64,000 nucleotides of DNA from PALSA-270 sp963770915 (GTDB lineage Bacteria > Acidobacteriota > Terriglobia > Terriglobales > Acidobacteriaceae): positions 248,001 through 312,000 of the forward strand of contig CAVYRG010000001.1 of the NCBI GenBank assembly GCA_963770915.1. The letters are read 5' to 3'. Under the pieces are notes generated by a model. That model saw only the letters and a program-made list of their open reading frames with translations. It ran no database searches and had not been told where the DNA came from. Position 1 is the first letter of the stretch, and each line of letters starts with the position of its first letter. The position numbers and the translations under genes were made by a program. Positions 24,636 through 33,571 of this stretch are shown piece by piece.

Positions 24636-24959
24636 TCAGCCCAACCCCAGCGCCATCCGCAAGGCGCGGTCCAGCTCCACCATGCGCGATCCAGGCAGCG
24701 AGCCGACGAAATTCGTCAGCTCGCTCTTCCGCACGCTCACGAGGTTGTCGCATGTAATCCAGCTGGCATGTTTGAGCCCCTCTTCGATCCCCACCGCAAC
24801 CTGCGTCGACAACCCCACCCCTTCGCTGTAGACGGGGGCGCAAATCAGCGATGAGAATTTGGAATCGATCAGCGCCTGGCGGCTCACAACAACAAAAGTG
24901 CGAAACCGTTTGGTGTCGCCTGCCGGCCTCAAGACACGGTAGAACTCTCCGCGCCTCAT
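24636..24959 (-). CDS. MazF/PemK-like toxin
   Basis: A 107-residue PemK-like mRNA interferase candidate. The N-terminus RRGEFYRVLRP is the usual RGEvw strand, followed by KRFRTFVVVSRQ, SSLICAPVYSEG, and WITCDNLVSVRKSELTNFVGSL, which matches the late family segment. ATG at 24959 has GGAG just upstream and lies 19 bases after the antitoxin stop. It forms a pair with the RHH gene at 24979-25224. Confidence 0.88.
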   Translation of the reverse strand: MRRGEFYRVLRPAGDTKRFRTFVVVSRQALIDSKFSSLICAPVYSEGVGLSTQVAVGIEEGLKHASWITCDNLVSVRKSELTNFVGSLPGSRMVELDRALRMALGLG

Positions 24960-24978
24960 GCTCGCTCCGAAATAGTCG

Positions 24979-25224
24979 TCATTCGTCTTCTCCGGAATCG
25001 AGCGCCTGGTACAGGAGGACATCAGCGGCCTCGGCGTTGAGCCAGTCGGCGGCGGCATTGATTCGCTCCAAATCGCGAGCCTCGATGGAGGCACGTGCCC
25101 GCTGCCGCAGATGCTCCCGAAGCACCCGCTCAATAAAGGCGGAACGCGATTCCCTTGTTCCGGCCAGCTTGTCGATCCGGGCCAGCACCTCAGTCGAAAG
25201 TGTGATCGATGTCTTCTCTTTCAT
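24979..25224 (-). CDS. Ribbon-helix-helix antitoxin
   Basis: An 81-residue protein with an N-terminal RHH fold: KTSITLSTEVLARIDKLAG (strand and first helix) and SRSAFIERVLREHLRQRA (second helix). A C-terminal acidic helix follows (INAAADWLNAEAADVLLYQ) that probably wraps the toxin. The first residue codes directly six bases after TATAAT, so the mRNA is likely leaderless. First gene of a toxin-antitoxin pair with the MazF-like gene. Confidence 0.88.
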   Translation of the reverse strand: MKEKTSITLSTEVLARIDKLAGTRESRSAFIERVLREHLRQRARASIEARDLERINAAADWLNAEAADVLLYQALDSGEDE

Positions 25225-25236
25225 ACTACTATTATA
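25225..25236 (-). promoter_or_regulatory. -10 box of the RHH/MazF module
   Basis: Minus-strand TATAAT at 25236-25231 is followed by AGTAGT and then ATG at 25224. A start of transcription seven bases after the box would coincide with the ATG. The spaced TAGTA repeats around it could be an operator. No good -35 is visible. Confidence 0.6.
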
Positions 25237-25350
25237 CTACCTCAAGCACCGGCTTCGCATAGTCGAAACCGCAAGTCTCGAGCGCAGGCCGCCCTCCCGG
25301 CAACCCGGTGCCGCTTCCGCTAGAATAGTCTAGGACCCAGGAGCGGCGGA

Positions 25351-25761
25351 TTGAACCGATGGCTTAGCCGGGCAGTGTGCTTCGCGCTTTTGCTGTTTGT
25401 AAGCGGACCGCCGATCCGATTGCAGGCAGCCCCGCAGGCCGCGGCAGCGAGGCTGGCCATCGAGCCTTCGAAACTCGATTTCGGCACCCTGCCCCTGGAC
25501 GGGAACAGCCTCACCAAGACTGTTACTCTCGAAAATCGCAGCGGCTCAGCCGTCGCCATCAGCGACATCCTGACTTCGGGCATCGATTTCGCCGAGACCA
25601 ATACGTGCGGAACAACTCTGGCCGCGGGCGCAAACTGCAAAATTGACGTCACCTTCAAGCCGGCAACCTCCGGCCCCCGCTTGGGGACGCTCAACGTTTA
25701 TGATTCCGCTCCCGGCAGCCCACACATGATCGCGATTGCCGGTGTGGGGGCAGAGCGGTAA
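25351..25761 (+). CDS. Secreted choice-of-anchor-D-like Ig-fold protein
   Basis: A 136-residue protein starting at TTG with AGGAGCG at the right distance. It has a signal peptide (RAVCFALLLFVSGPPIRLQA) and one beta-sandwich of the choice-of-anchor D/ASPM-Hydin type: LAIEPSKLDFGTLPLDG, TKTVTLENRSGSAVAISDI, the conserved TNTCGTTLAAGANCKIDVTFKP with its Cys pair, and GTLNVYDSAPGSPHMIAIAGVG. Larger Acidobacteriota surface proteins carry many of these units; this one has one and is possibly a stand-alone adhesin module. Confidence 0.8.
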   Translation: MNRWLSRAVCFALLLFVSGPPIRLQAAPQAAAARLAIEPSKLDFGTLPLDGNSLTKTVTLENRSGSAVAISDILTSGIDFAETNTCGTTLAAGANCKIDVTFKPATSGPRLGTLNVYDSAPGSPHMIAIAGVGAER

Positions 25762-25824
25762 TCCTGCGGTTTGCGGACTACAATTTCCCTATTAAGCCCG
25801 TCAACGGTCCGCGTAGGAGAAGCA

Positions 25825-26019
25825 ATGCAAAAACGCAGACTTGGAAAAAGCAATCTGGAAGTCTCAGCCATGGGACTGGGCTGCATGGGCATGAGCTTTT
25901 CCTACGGCCCGCCCAAGGACAAGAAGGAGATGACCGAGCTTCTCCACGCCGCGGTGGACCGGGGCATCACGTTCTTCGACACCGCGTACAAGGCAGAGCC
26001 GGAACTTAAGCTAACCTAA
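25825..26019 (+). pseudogene. Aldo/keto reductase, N-terminal remnant
   Basis: The first 53 residues match aldo/keto reductases closely: MQKRRLGKSNLEVSAMGLGC, MGMSFSYGPP and AAVDRGITFFDTA with the catalytic Asp. After that the sequence leaves the family and stops at residue 64, where the full enzyme has about 330. A good ribosome site (TAGGAGA) remains. The next gene follows 17 bases on. Deletion of the rest of the barrel is the simplest explanation. Confidence 0.88.
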
Positions 26020-26036
26020 GTCGGAGGAGTGCGCAC

Positions 26037-26399
26037 ATGCCAACCCCGACCGAGGCTCTAAAAGACCGCCTCTCCCGCTATCGCGAAATCAAACTGAGCG
26101 TGACCGGCAGAAAGTCCGGACGTAGCATCTCGCAGCCGGTCTGGTTCGTGTTGGAAGACGATAAGGTCTACCTGCTGCCGGTGCGCGGCTCCGACACGCA
26201 GTGGTATAAGAACGTGCTCAAGAACCCGTCCATCAAGATCGACGCGCGCGGCGCAGACACTGAATTGCAGGCCGTTTCGATTACGGATCAAAAACAGGTT
26301 TCGTCTGTGATCGACAAATTCCGCGCCAAGTACGGGGCCGGCGATGTGAAGAAATATTATTCCAAGCTCGACGTCGCCGTCGTCGCCCAGATGCGGTGA
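26037..26399 (+). CDS. Nitroreductase/F420-dependent oxidoreductase-like split-barrel protein (DUF385)
   Basis: A 120-residue protein like the deazaflavin-dependent nitroreductase (DDN/DUF385) group: REIKLSVTGRKSGRSISQPVWFVLEDDKVYLLPVRGSDTQWYKNVLKNPSIKI shows the TGRKSG...PV and the W-Y-N-L-x-x-N-P pattern. A GGAGGAG site lies a little upstream of the ATG. Members use F420 or flavin; an F420 reductase start remnant occurs at 34663-34692, weak support for F420 use. Confidence 0.82.
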   Translation: MPTPTEALKDRLSRYREIKLSVTGRKSGRSISQPVWFVLEDDKVYLLPVRGSDTQWYKNVLKNPSIKIDARGADTELQAVSITDQKQVSSVIDKFRAKYGAGDVKKYYSKLDVAVVAQMR

Positions 26400-26428
26400 C
26401 CCGGAGTTTGCGAGAAGCCCGTGGAAAG

Positions 26429-26550
26429 GGCACGGCTAGCCGTGCCGAAAAGGCGACTCGACAAATCGGCTTTAGCCGCTGAGGGAAGGCAGCCTCAGGG
26501 CCTAAAGGCCAATTCATTTGCGCCTCAACGGCCCGGCTGAAGCCGGGCCC
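26429..26550. repeat. Cluster of palindromes, family E
   Basis: Holds the perfect 18-base palindrome GGCACGGCTAGCCGTGCC (26429-26446), GGCCTAAAGGCC near 26500, and the hairpin GGCCCGGCT/AGCCGGGCC around GA (26530-26549). The last one resembles 11065-11083 and the element near 10922. Non-coding, between two short oxidoreductase/cupin genes. Confidence 0.78.
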
Positions 26551-26604
26551 TTCCCACGCAGCCCAAAGGCGCTACTTTCTATGTGGTCGAAAGGAGGTCA
26601 CGTC

Positions 26605-27003
26605 ATGGACATCAAACGAGCTGGCTCCCAACCCTCTGCCAAAGGTCCCTCCGACTGGTTCACCGGCACGGTGCGCATTGACCCGCTGTTCCAGGCGGCC
26701 GACCCCGCGCGCGTTGTCTGCGCCAGCGTCACCTTCGAGCCCGGCACCCGCACGGCATGGCACACGCATCCGCTGGGCCAGACGCTGATCGTCACAGCGG
26801 GCTGCGGGCGCGCCCAACGCTTTGGCGGCCCGGTGGAAGAAATCCGACCGGGCGACGTGGTCTGGTTTGCGCCCGGCGAGAAGCACTGGCACGGCGCTTC
26901 TCCAACCACTGCCATGACGCATATCGCCATCCAGGAGAAGCTCGATGGCAAGACCGTCGAATGGATCGAGAAGGTCAGCGACTCACAGTATCAGGGCGGC
27001 TGA
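26605..27003 (+). CDS. Cupin-domain protein
   Basis: A 132-residue single-domain cupin. Motif 1 is CASVTFEPGTRTAWHTHPLGQTLIV (His-His metal ligands and Gln/Thr) and motif 2 is RPGDVVWFAPGEKHWHGASP. A very strong AAGGAGGT site precedes the ATG at 26605, which decides the start. Similar proteins accompany carboxymuconolactone-decarboxylase or oxidoreductase genes. Function not predictable. Confidence 0.9.
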   Translation: MDIKRAGSQPSAKGPSDWFTGTVRIDPLFQAADPARVVCASVTFEPGTRTAWHTHPLGQTLIVTAGCGRAQRFGGPVEEIRPGDVVWFAPGEKHWHGASPTTAMTHIAIQEKLDGKTVEWIEKVSDSQYQGG

Positions 27004-27133
27004 ATCGAAAAGGCTTTTTAAAGAACGCGTTGCCTTGACTCATCAGTCTGTTCCCCGCGAAATCCGCCGCCCCATTCTCTGATATAAAAGTTTCGGCGAT
27101 TTTTTGCACTCCACGAAAGGAACAGGGGCCCAG

Positions 27134-28456
27134 ATGAACCATGGTCAATTCGTGCGCGTATTCGCAATCCTATGTCTCGGTGCAGTGACAACTCTTCTCT
27201 GCCCGGCGCAGGCGGCAAATCACCGTATGCCGGATGACATGACCGCAGTCAAGCCGGAAACCGTCGGCTTTTCCAGCGAGCGGCTCGAAAACCTTCACAA
27301 CATCATCCAGGACGAAATCGACCATAAGCAGTTGGCCGGCGCCGTCACCGTTCTGGCGCGCCACGGCAAGATCGTCGACTACCGCACCTATGGCGTCCGC
27401 GACCTCGGCACTAAGGCGCCCATGACGAAAGACACCATCTTTCGCGCCTACTCCATGACCAAGCCCATCACCGGCGTGGCCATGATGATTCTCTACGAAC
27501 AGGGCAAGTGGCAGCCGAACGATCCCATTTCCAAATACATTCCCGAGTTCAAGGACCTGAAAGTCTTCGCCGGCGTGGATAAAGACGGCAAGATGATCCT
27601 CGTCGACCCCGACCATCCTCCCACCATGGCCGAGCTGATGACGCACTCCGCCGGCTTCTCCTACGGCAACGGAAACACCTTGGTGGACGAGATGTACAAA
27701 GATCTCAAGCCGGCTCAAGCCCCCAACTTGCAGGAGATGATCGACAGGCTGGCCAAGATTCCGCTCAACTATCAGCCGGGCAAGGGCTGGACCTACAGCC
27801 TTTCGATGGATATCGAAGGCTACATCGTCGAAAAGCTTTCCGGGCAAACCCTGCCTGACTTCACGCACGACCACATCTTCGCGCCGCTCGACATGAAAGA
27901 CACCGGCTTCTTCGTTCCGCAGGACAAGCGCTCGCGCTTCGCCACCAACTACCGCGATCATGACGGACAACTTGAGGTCACCAACGCCGGCTCTCCTCCC
28001 ACCGACTACGCCGCGCAGCCAGGGCGTCCCTCCGGGGGCGGAGGCTCGGTGTCAACCGCGGAAGACTACTACCGCTTCGCGCAAATGATGGGGAACGGCG
28101 GCGAACTGGACGGCAAGCGTATTCTTGCGCCGGCGACGGTGAAGCTGATGACGTCGAATCATCTGCCGGCGAACCTGCTCACCGGAGAATTCGGCATTGG
28201 CCAGCACATCATGCGGCCCGGCTTCGGCTATGGATTTAACTGCGCGGTGATTTTTGATCCGCCGACTGCCGGCTTGCCCGATGGCAAAGGCACGTTTTTC
28301 TGGGACGGCGCCGCCGGAACCTGGTTCTGGGTCGACCCGACCAACGACATTGTTTTCGTCGGCATGATTCAGCGCATGGGCGGCCACGATAACCATTCGC
28401 TCCTCTACCGCAGCCACGCCGCGGTGTATGGAGCGCTGGTCGATCCGTCAAAGTAG
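27134..28456 (+). CDS. Serine hydrolase, class C beta-lactamase family
   Basis: A 440-residue exported protein (signal peptide up to about residue 27, CPAQA). The penicillin-binding/esterase fold is shown by SMTK (Ser107, Lys110) in FRAYSMTKPITGVAMM, by YSL at about 218 in GWTYSLSMDIEGYIVEKLSG, and by GGSVSTAEDYYRFAQMM. Members include esterases and D-aminopeptidases, and few are true beta-lactamases. Start at 27134 was chosen because the signal peptide begins there. A TATAAA box lies about 50 bases upstream. Confidence 0.9.
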   Translation: MNHGQFVRVFAILCLGAVTTLLCPAQAANHRMPDDMTAVKPETVGFSSERLENLHNIIQDEIDHKQLAGAVTVLARHGKIVDYRTYGVRDLGTKAPMTKDTIFRAYSMTKPITGVAMMILYEQGKWQPNDPISKYIPEFKDLKVFAGVDKDGKMILVDPDHPPTMAELMTHSAGFSYGNGNTLVDEMYKDLKPAQAPNLQEMIDRLAKIPLNYQPGKGWTYSLSMDIEGYIVEKLSGQTLPDFTHDHIFAPLDMKDTGFFVPQDKRSRFATNYRDHDGQLEVTNAGSPPTDYAAQPGRPSGGGGSVSTAEDYYRFAQMMGNGGELDGKRILAPATVKLMTSNHLPANLLTGEFGIGQHIMRPGFGYGFNCAVIFDPPTAGLPDGKGTFFWDGAAGTWFWVDPTNDIVFVGMIQRMGGHDNHSLLYRSHAAVYGALVDPSK

Positions 28457-28484
28457 CGAGAATCGACGGGTTGCGCTGGTGTCC

Positions 28485-28615
28485 CCTCTTAGCGCGATCT
28501 TTGCGCTCGGGTGGGGATTTGGTTGGGCGAGAAATACTGACGTGGGGACAGCCGCCCTCACCCTGCCCTGAGCGAAGTCGAAGGGGCTGTCCGGCCGAGC
28601 AACGCTCGGCAGTCA
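28485..28615. repeat. Dispersed repeats, families D and B, with an inserted motif
   Basis: A degenerate family D hairpin (about 28485-28515) is followed by family B arms GGACAGCC (28546-28553) and GGCTGTCC (28585-28592). The loop is enlarged by about 30 bases containing CCTGAGCGAAGTCGAAGG. GCCGAGC/GCTCGGC follows. Nothing here looks coding. Confidence 0.75.
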
Positions 28616-28621
28616 CAACGC

Positions 28622-29392
28622 ATGCTCAAAGTGCTGTCAATCTCGATCATTCTCTTTTTCTCTGCGCTGGCCTTTGCCCAAACCGATGAAATCCAGGTTT
28701 ACGACGCCGCCATCGCGCCGACCGGCGTGTTCAATTTGATGATTCACAGCAACTTCACGCCCATCGGCAGAAAGTCTCCCGATTTCCCCGGTGGCATTAT
28801 TCCTAACGATTCATTCAACGGCACCGCCGAGTGGGCTTACGGCGTGGCTCCCTGGTTTGAGCAGGGACTGTACTTGCCCGTCTACAGCCTCCACTCCACG
28901 GGGCGCGGCGCAACCATCAATGGATTTAAAATCCGCGAGCTGTTCGTCCGCCCTCACGCCGACGAACGTACGTTTTTCTACGGAGTCAATTTCGAATTCA
29001 GCGTGAACGCGCTCTATTGGGAACCCAGCCGCGTCAGCTCCGAAATCAGGACCATCGTGGGGTTGCATCTGCGCCGAGTGGACCTCATCTACAACCCGAT
29101 TTTCGACACCGACTACAAGGGAGGATTCGGCAATCTCGAGTTCGTTCCGTCGGGGCGGGTTGCATACAACCTGAACAAGCAATGGGCGGTTGCCGCCGAA
29201 GAATATGACGATTTCGGTCCACTGCGGAACTTCGTTCCCTTGCACGACCAGTTTCACGAAGTTTGGGCCGTCATGGACCACAGCAGCAAGTTTTTGGATG
29301 TGGAAGCCGGTGTCGGCGTCGGTTTGACCGCCGGCTCCGACCGACTAACGTTCAAGTTGATGCTGTCGCGCGACCTTAACCGGAGAAAGTAA
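28622..29392 (+). CDS. Exported protein, probable outer-membrane beta barrel
   Basis: A 256-residue product with a signal peptide (SIIIILF-type core, LAFAQ cleavage area) followed by alternating amphipathic strands: GVFNLMIHSNFTPIG, NGTAEWAYGVAPWFEQGLYLPVYS, FFYGVNFEFSVNALYW, IVGLHLRRVDLIYNPIF, FLDVEAGVGVGLTAGSDRLTFKLMLSRDL. The regular strand pattern and closing strand fit a small outer-membrane barrel, but I cannot name the family. It lies 17 bases before the esterase gene and may be cotranscribed. Confidence 0.72.
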   Translation: MLKVLSISIILFFSALAFAQTDEIQVYDAAIAPTGVFNLMIHSNFTPIGRKSPDFPGGIIPNDSFNGTAEWAYGVAPWFEQGLYLPVYSLHSTGRGATINGFKIRELFVRPHADERTFFYGVNFEFSVNALYWEPSRVSSEIRTIVGLHLRRVDLIYNPIFDTDYKGGFGNLEFVPSGRVAYNLNKQWAVAAEEYDDFGPLRNFVPLHDQFHEVWAVMDHSSKFLDVEAGVGVGLTAGSDRLTFKLMLSRDLNRRK

Positions 29393-29409
29393 CGAAGGCA
29401 AAGGAAACC

Positions 29410-30972
29410 ATGAAACTTATCGCATTGATGAGCGTTTTCACTTGTGCCATGTGGTGGGGGCAAGTCCCGCTTTCGGCAAGCTCCACTCTGTCCGGTCCGA
29501 CAGTTTCTCTCCGCAGCGGCAAGATTCGGGGCGCCCTCACACCCGATGGCGAAGCAGTGTTCGAGGGCATTCCCTTTGCCCAGCCCCCAACCGGCGACCT
29601 GCGCTGGCGGGAGCCCCTGCCACCCAAGTCGTGGTCCGGTGTTCGAAACGCGACCGAGTTCGGAGCGCCTTGCGTGCAGGGCGGCGCGCTCGGCGAGAAG
29701 AGCAGCGAAGATTGTCTTTATCTGAACGTGTGGACGCCGAAGCGGCCCATGAAGTCTGCGGCAGCCGTCATAGTCTGGATTCACGGCGGCGGTAACTTTG
29801 CCGGGTCGGGCGCCGAATCCATCTTCAACGGCGAGAACCTGGCCCGTCACGCTGTGGTGCTGGTCACCGTCAATTATCGGCTGGGTGTTTTCGGCTTCTT
29901 TGCCCATCCCGAACTCAGCCGGGAATCGCCGCACCATGTCTCCGGGAACTATGGGCTGCTGGATCAGATTCTCGCTCTGCGTTGGGTCCACGACAACATC
30001 GCGAAATTCGGCGGCGACCCCGGCAATGTAACGATCTTCGGGGAATCCGCGGGTTCGCTTGACATCAATGTGCTGATGGCCTCGCCGCTGAGCCAGGGGT
30101 TATTCCAACGGGTGATCGGGGAGAGTGGTCCAGTCGTCGCGCCTCCGCCACTTCGGGAAGCAGAGAAGAAGGGACAAGACCTCGCGACCAGTTTGAATTT
30201 CACCGGCGACCATGCTCTGGTCAAACTACGGGCACTCTCCACTGCCGATCTCCAGAAAGCCGCCGGGCAAGGGCTCGCGTTCCTCGGGCCTACGTTGGGA
30301 GTGAACGTTGACGGCTGGCTATTTCCAGAGTCGCCCATGCGCGTTTTTGCCGAAGGCCACGAGCAACACGTCGATCTGTTGCTAGGCAGCAATTCCCAGG
30401 AACTGCAGCGGCCCTTCTTCCCCATGAACGGCAGCCTGCGGGAAGCAATCTCTCAGCAGTATGGGCCGCAGGCCCAGCGGGCGCTTACCCTATACGAACT
30501 GACTGGCGCAACCGAGCCCCCGCCGGACCCGGAACTCGGACCCGTAATGGCGCAGTGGGCTACAGACACGCAGTTCCGCTGTGGCTCGGTGACAGAACTT
30601 GTGTGGCACGCCCGCGCAGGAAATTCCGCTTACCAGTTTCAGTTCTCGCGCTCCGCCCCCGGTAAGAAGGCTTTGGGAGCGCCGCATGGCAGCGAAGTTG
30701 CTTATGTCTTCGGCAACCTCGAAGGCGGGCAGAACACACGAAAATACGACGAAACCGATCAGAAGATTTCCCAGCAGATGCAGGAGTACTGGACCAACTT
30801 CGCCAAGACGGGCAATCCCAACGGCGGGAACCTACCGCGATGGCCGAAATTCGACACAACTGCGCGCGCCTACCTCGATTTCACAGATGGCGGCCCAGCG
30901 GCAAAAGAAGGATTGCGGCGGGCGGTTTGCGATCTATATACAGAAATACTCGAAAGCCGTATGAAGCAATAG
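29410..30972 (+). CDS. Type B carboxylesterase
   Basis: A 520-residue secreted esterase. A signal peptide (about 1-24) is followed by the type B pattern FEGIPFAQPPTGDLRWR, SEDCLYLNVWTP, the oxyanion hole WIHGGGNF, NYRLGVFGF, GNYGLLDQILALRWVHDNI, and the nucleophile elbow GESAGS with Ser213. The late GAPHGSEVAYVFGN holds the likely catalytic His and the Glu lies near 325. It cleaves carboxyl esters; the natural substrate is unknown. AAAGGAAACC lies before the ATG. It follows the barrel gene and faces the arabinofuranosidase gene on the other strand. Confidence 0.95.
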   Translation: MKLIALMSVFTCAMWWGQVPLSASSTLSGPTVSLRSGKIRGALTPDGEAVFEGIPFAQPPTGDLRWREPLPPKSWSGVRNATEFGAPCVQGGALGEKSSEDCLYLNVWTPKRPMKSAAAVIVWIHGGGNFAGSGAESIFNGENLARHAVVLVTVNYRLGVFGFFAHPELSRESPHHVSGNYGLLDQILALRWVHDNIAKFGGDPGNVTIFGESAGSLDINVLMASPLSQGLFQRVIGESGPVVAPPPLREAEKKGQDLATSLNFTGDHALVKLRALSTADLQKAAGQGLAFLGPTLGVNVDGWLFPESPMRVFAEGHEQHVDLLLGSNSQELQRPFFPMNGSLREAISQQYGPQAQRALTLYELTGATEPPPDPELGPVMAQWATDTQFRCGSVTELVWHARAGNSAYQFQFSRSAPGKKALGAPHGSEVAYVFGNLEGGQNTRKYDETDQKISQQMQEYWTNFAKTGNPNGGNLPRWPKFDTTARAYLDFTDGGPAAKEGLRRAVCDLYTEILESRMKQ

Positions 30973-30988
30973 GGTGGCCGCTCGCTCC

Positions 30989-33124
30989 TCACCCAATCTC
31001 GAATTCATACACGTTGACGCTGATGGGCGGAACCTGCACGCTCCCAGAAAGCGTTTTCTGTGGATACTCAAGAATTTCCACCACGGGCTTTTTCCCTGGC
31101 TCATTCGCTGCGTTCACGCTGGGCGCCGCAATCTGCCACAGCTTGCCCGGCCCGCGCAGTTTCACTCCTGTGATCTGGGGTGAAAACTCCTGCGCCTCTT
31201 CCGTCGGGTTGACCACAGAAAGAAGAAAATTCTTTTTATCGCTGGAGAACGCCGCGAGCACATCGAGAGGATAAGTTGGGCTTCCGGTGGGCTTTGTCCC
31301 GATATCGACCATCGGAGTGCCGCTCATCGGCTGCGGCGGCGAATTGCCACTGACCTGGACCGGGAATGCGCCGGTGAAGTGGTTTGCCATGAGCTTCATC
31401 ACCAGTCCCTCGGCGGCGAAACCCACCGCTTCGCCGGTGTTGTTGATCAACACCGTATACAGTCCTCCCGTCGGACAGCTCGCCGCTACCATATCGGAGT
31501 GGCGGAACAATTCGTTTAGGAAGAGCGCGTAAGAAAGCGGCGCCACCATTCCCGTTGGAGGATGTGACTTTCCATCCGCCGATCGGTTGCGAACTCCCCA
31601 TTCATCGAAAATGAACTTGATGTTCTTTTCTTTCAACGACGGCATTCTTTCCACATATTTCTCCCACGCCTCAAACGCTTCGCCGATGCGGTTGGCCATC
31701 CTGCGAGTTCGGAATTGCAGCGGATCCTGGACATCCACAAAACGCTGCTTCTCGGCATCGAACGCCAGATCAGGATAGGCGTAAGTGTGCTCAGAAAGAT
31801 GATCGATGTTGTCGGCGCAGTTCTCGAGCAGCCATCCGTCCCAATCATTCAAGCTGCCAAACTCATAAGGCAATTTCTCCTCAACCAGCGGCTCCCACTT
31901 GTCGGGAAAGAAATCGTTTTTCTTTTCCGCGCCGCCCAGGGACTTCTCACAGACGCTCGCCCCGCAAACCGTCACCTTGAGGCTCGGGTCCACTCTTTTC
32001 ATGGCTTCGACGATGTAGTTGTGCTTCACCCAATACTGGTTCAGCGACATGTGGCCGAACTGCCAGGGACCGTACATCTCATTGCCAATGCACCAGAGGC
32101 GGATGTTGAAGGGCTCGGGATGTCCGTTCTCCGCCCGCAGTTTACCCAGGCGTGTGTCGGTCGAACCATTGCAGTATTCCACTTCTTCGGCCGCCACTCG
32201 GGCTTCCCCGAATCCGCTGTTGATCGCCACGTAGGGCTCGGCGCCCAGCAACCGGCAGAAAGCGACGAACTCATGCAGGCCCACATCGTTCGGCTCCACG
32301 CGATCGGACCACATCGGCTGCTGGCGCGGCGGGCGCTTATCGGGATCGCCAATTCCGTCGTACCAGTCGTAGGCGGAGACAAAGTTTCCCCCCGGCCACT
32401 TGGCCATTTTGAAACCTGCCTCCTTGTAGAGACGGACCATCCCGGCGTGAAATCCCTCGACATTGTCAGCCGGCATCAGCGAAGCAGCCCCAACGTGAAA
32501 CGTGCCGCTGCCGGTGCCCAGTATCTCCAGACGTGCATCTTCTGTGTCGGCCGCGGAAGTGAAGTTCAGCGGGAATTTCCGGTATTCCCGCGACAACGGC
32601 GGCATCGCGATGGCCTGCGAATCACCTGCACCAGTTCCCCAGACCAAACGCACCTCAACTCGAGCGCTGGAATCTCCCGCAAGATAAACCCGGCCCACAT
32701 AACTCTTGCCGCGGCCTAGGCGCAGTTTCGACTGCTGTATGCCGCGGGATGCCGAACCGGCAAGCTTCACGCGCGGGCTGTGTTTGCCAACAAACGGCCG
32801 CGCGCTATCCATTTCGATTGCATCGGCGGGGCCAACCGGCTTGAAGGGCTCGCCGAAAAAACGGCGAAAAAAAGAATTGCTTGGCACCGGCACAGCACTG
32901 GTAATCGGGTTGGCAAACTTTCTATCGGTCAGCATCTCGGCCCAAACTCGCGTGGTGGCCGGCTCCATGTAACCTCCGAAAATCAACGGAGTGACTGGCT
33001 CCCCGCTCTTGGAGGCATCGATCGCCACTTCTAGGTTCCCTGCCGGTGCGGCGAACGCCGTCAATCCCTGCTGCAAAATGGCGGCGCCTGCCACTGAAGC
33101 CGCTAGAAACTCACGTCGGTTCAT
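30989..33124 (-). CDS. Alpha-N-arabinofuranosidase-like glycoside hydrolase (GH51)
   Basis: A 711-residue exported enzyme with a Tat-type signal (NRREFLAASVAGAA). An N-terminal CBM-like sandwich (about 40-215) precedes the barrel. Family GH51 residues are visible: WPGGNFVSAYDWYDGIG, the acid/base Glu349 in LWCIGNEMYGPWQFGH, SEHTYAY, and the nucleophile Glu508 in IKFIFDEWG. A beta-sandwich C-domain closes it. It removes arabinose from plant polysaccharides. Start at 33124: AGGAGGA touches the ATG at 33133 but is nine bases from this one. Confidence 0.93.
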   Translation of the reverse strand: MNRREFLAASVAGAAILQQGLTAFAAPAGNLEVAIDASKSGEPVTPLIFGGYMEPATTRVWAEMLTDRKFANPITSAVPVPSNSFFRRFFGEPFKPVGPADAIEMDSARPFVGKHSPRVKLAGSASRGIQQSKLRLGRGKSYVGRVYLAGDSSARVEVRLVWGTGAGDSQAIAMPPLSREYRKFPLNFTSAADTEDARLEILGTGSGTFHVGAASLMPADNVEGFHAGMVRLYKEAGFKMAKWPGGNFVSAYDWYDGIGDPDKRPPRQQPMWSDRVEPNDVGLHEFVAFCRLLGAEPYVAINSGFGEARVAAEEVEYCNGSTDTRLGKLRAENGHPEPFNIRLWCIGNEMYGPWQFGHMSLNQYWVKHNYIVEAMKRVDPSLKVTVCGASVCEKSLGGAEKKNDFFPDKWEPLVEEKLPYEFGSLNDWDGWLLENCADNIDHLSEHTYAYPDLAFDAEKQRFVDVQDPLQFRTRRMANRIGEAFEAWEKYVERMPSLKEKNIKFIFDEWGVRNRSADGKSHPPTGMVAPLSYALFLNELFRHSDMVAASCPTGGLYTVLINNTGEAVGFAAEGLVMKLMANHFTGAFPVQVSGNSPPQPMSGTPMVDIGTKPTGSPTYPLDVLAAFSSDKKNFLLSVVNPTEEAQEFSPQITGVKLRGPGKLWQIAAPSVNAANEPGKKPVVEILEYPQKTLSGSVQVPPISVNVYEFEIG

Positions 33125-33571
33125 TGCCAGCATTCCTCCTGGGTTGGGAATTTGCGCGTTCTCGCGGCGTTCGACTTCGACGCGAAAATCGGCACCAAGA
33201 AATTACCACAGAGGGGGCCGTAACCGAGCGCCATTGGATAGAACGATTTACTTGGGAACAGGCAACTACTTTGGCGTTCTTCTGGAACTTTCAGTCGGTT
33301 GCGTGGGCGTCGGGGTTTGCGGCAATTCCCTTGCGGATTTCCGCGTTCCTCCTGCGCCGCCGGCGTCCCCAGTCGGTGGACGCGGCTCTTATGCGCTACA
33401 CGCAGGGTCCACCAACTGGCTGCGATTCTCCTTCGTCGATGGCAAGCGGAAGAAATCGCGAAAACTCCGTTCCCCCGCGCGTTGCGCATAAGCAACAAAC
33501 AGATCCCCAAACAAATCGGGCGAATAGCAGTAGAGCAACAGCCTTAGATCGATCTGCTGCGAGGCAAAGAC
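33125..33571. other. Intergenic stretch with no recognisable gene
   Basis: About 440 bases between the two minus-strand genes. Several open frames cross it on both strands, but none has a ribosome site and a recognisable family. Low-complexity Arg/Pro/Ala translations suggest non-coding or decayed DNA. Confidence 0.55.
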
